A DNA stretch of 6,727 nt from Thiomargarita sp. (lineage in GTDB: Bacteria > Pseudomonadota > Gammaproteobacteria > Beggiatoales > Beggiatoaceae): contig DYNO01000173.1 in the NCBI GenBank assembly GCA_020721025.1, positions 1 to 6,727 of the forward strand, written 5' to 3'. Position numbers and translations under genes: made by a program. The notes below the pieces were generated by a model, which saw nothing but the letters and a program-made list of their open reading frames with translations, was not told where the DNA came from and made no database searches. How positions within the stretch are numbered: the stretch's first letter is position 1; the number at the start of each line of letters is the position of its first letter. Below are positions 6,505 to 6,727 of the stretch, piece after piece.

Positions 6505-6560
6505 CCTCGTTCCAATGCTCCGAGGCAAAATTTAAATTCCAGACTTGTTCCAATGCGCCG
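6505..6560. repeat. Degenerate direct repeat pair
   Basis: GTTCCAATGCTCCG (6509-6522) recurs as GTTCCAATGCGCCG (6547-6560), differing at one base, 38 bases apart. The first copy is framed by CCTCG (6505-6509) and CGAGG (6521-6525), which can form a small stem. These look like worn copies of a dispersed intergenic repeat. Confidence 0.45.
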
Positions 6561-6579
6561 CGTTAAAGCCATTGACTTA

Positions 6580-6674
6580 AGCAAGCGTAGGGTGTATAAG
6601 CAAAGCGTCATACACCTTTGCATTCCAAATAATTCTGGTGCATGACACTGCGTTTATGCGCCCTACGGCTTGCT
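6580..6674. repeat. Inverted pair of palindromic (REP/BIME-like) units
   Basis: Unit 1 (6586-6616) begins CGTAGGGTGTAT and unit 2 (6637-6667) is its inverted copy, ending CGCCCTACG; 24 of 31 positions agree. Each unit is itself a hairpin: GGTGTAT/ATACACC in unit 1 and GGTGCAT/ATGCGCC in unit 2. Flanking AGCAAG (6580-6585) and CTTGCT (6669-6674) extend the inverted pairing. The 20-base spacer is unremarkable. Two head-to-head palindromic units are the arrangement seen in REP/BIME elements mobilised by RAYT-type transposases; no such transposase is in the window. Confidence 0.65.
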
Positions 6675-6686
6675 GATTTTATAAAT

Positions 6687-6712
6687 GGAGTACAAATTTA
6701 AATTTGTACTCC
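6687..6712. repeat. Perfect 26-bp palindrome
   Basis: The 13-base half GGAGTACAAATTT is followed directly by its exact reverse complement, with no loop. It lies 12 bases after the inverted repeat pair. A zero-spacer palindrome could be a dimeric protein binding site, or the hairpin tip of another dispersed repeat. No T-run follows, so it is not a terminator. Confidence 0.7.
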
Positions 6713-6727
6713 GAAAACGCTAACTAA

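Overview
The window looks like chromosome of an AT-leaning gammaproteobacterium. The SmpB, MurJ, TrxB and Atm1-type exporter proteins are of gammaproteobacterial type. A kinesin-light-chain-type TPR fragment, a DUF3754 remnant and several families of short palindromic intergenic repeats recall filamentous sulfur oxidisers such as Beggiatoa and relatives. That placement is an impression from memory, not a measured result.

Layout. Bases 1-66 are the last codons of a TPR protein that enters from the left. Bases 65-708 are a decayed DUF3754 (TMEM143-like) gene: its N-terminus is missing, it is joined directly to the TPR fragment, and it has a one-base frameshift near 199. A long imperfect hairpin (726-790) separates it from a block of four minus-strand genes. 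In transcription order these are smpB (4428-3961), an Atm1/HMT1-type ABC exporter (3876-2080), a small ribbon-helix-helix, antitoxin-like protein (2041-1814) and trxB (1766-807). A divergent promoter region (about 4429-4663) separates smpB from plus-strand murJ (4664-6223). The last 500 bases hold no protein gene. They contain a well-formed candidate small RNA gene on the minus strand (6358-6249, with promoter at 6394-6365), then inverted repeats and a perfect 26-bp palindrome.

How the parts fit. SmpB is ribosome-rescue housekeeping and MurJ is the lipid II flippase of peptidoglycan synthesis. TrxB keeps thioredoxin reduced, and Atm1-type exporters usually move glutathione-linked or sulfur-containing compounds, so the exporter-RHH-trxB group may have a shared thiol/redox theme; this is inference from order alone. 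The smpB, exporter, RHH and trxB genes could be read together, but trxB also has a good -10 box of its own.

The most interesting item is the structured RNA candidate downstream of murJ. It has a -35, an extended -10, a predicted start at the foot of a long closing stem, and a run of six T directly after the stem, all correctly ordered on one strand. It does not match any RNA family I can recognise.
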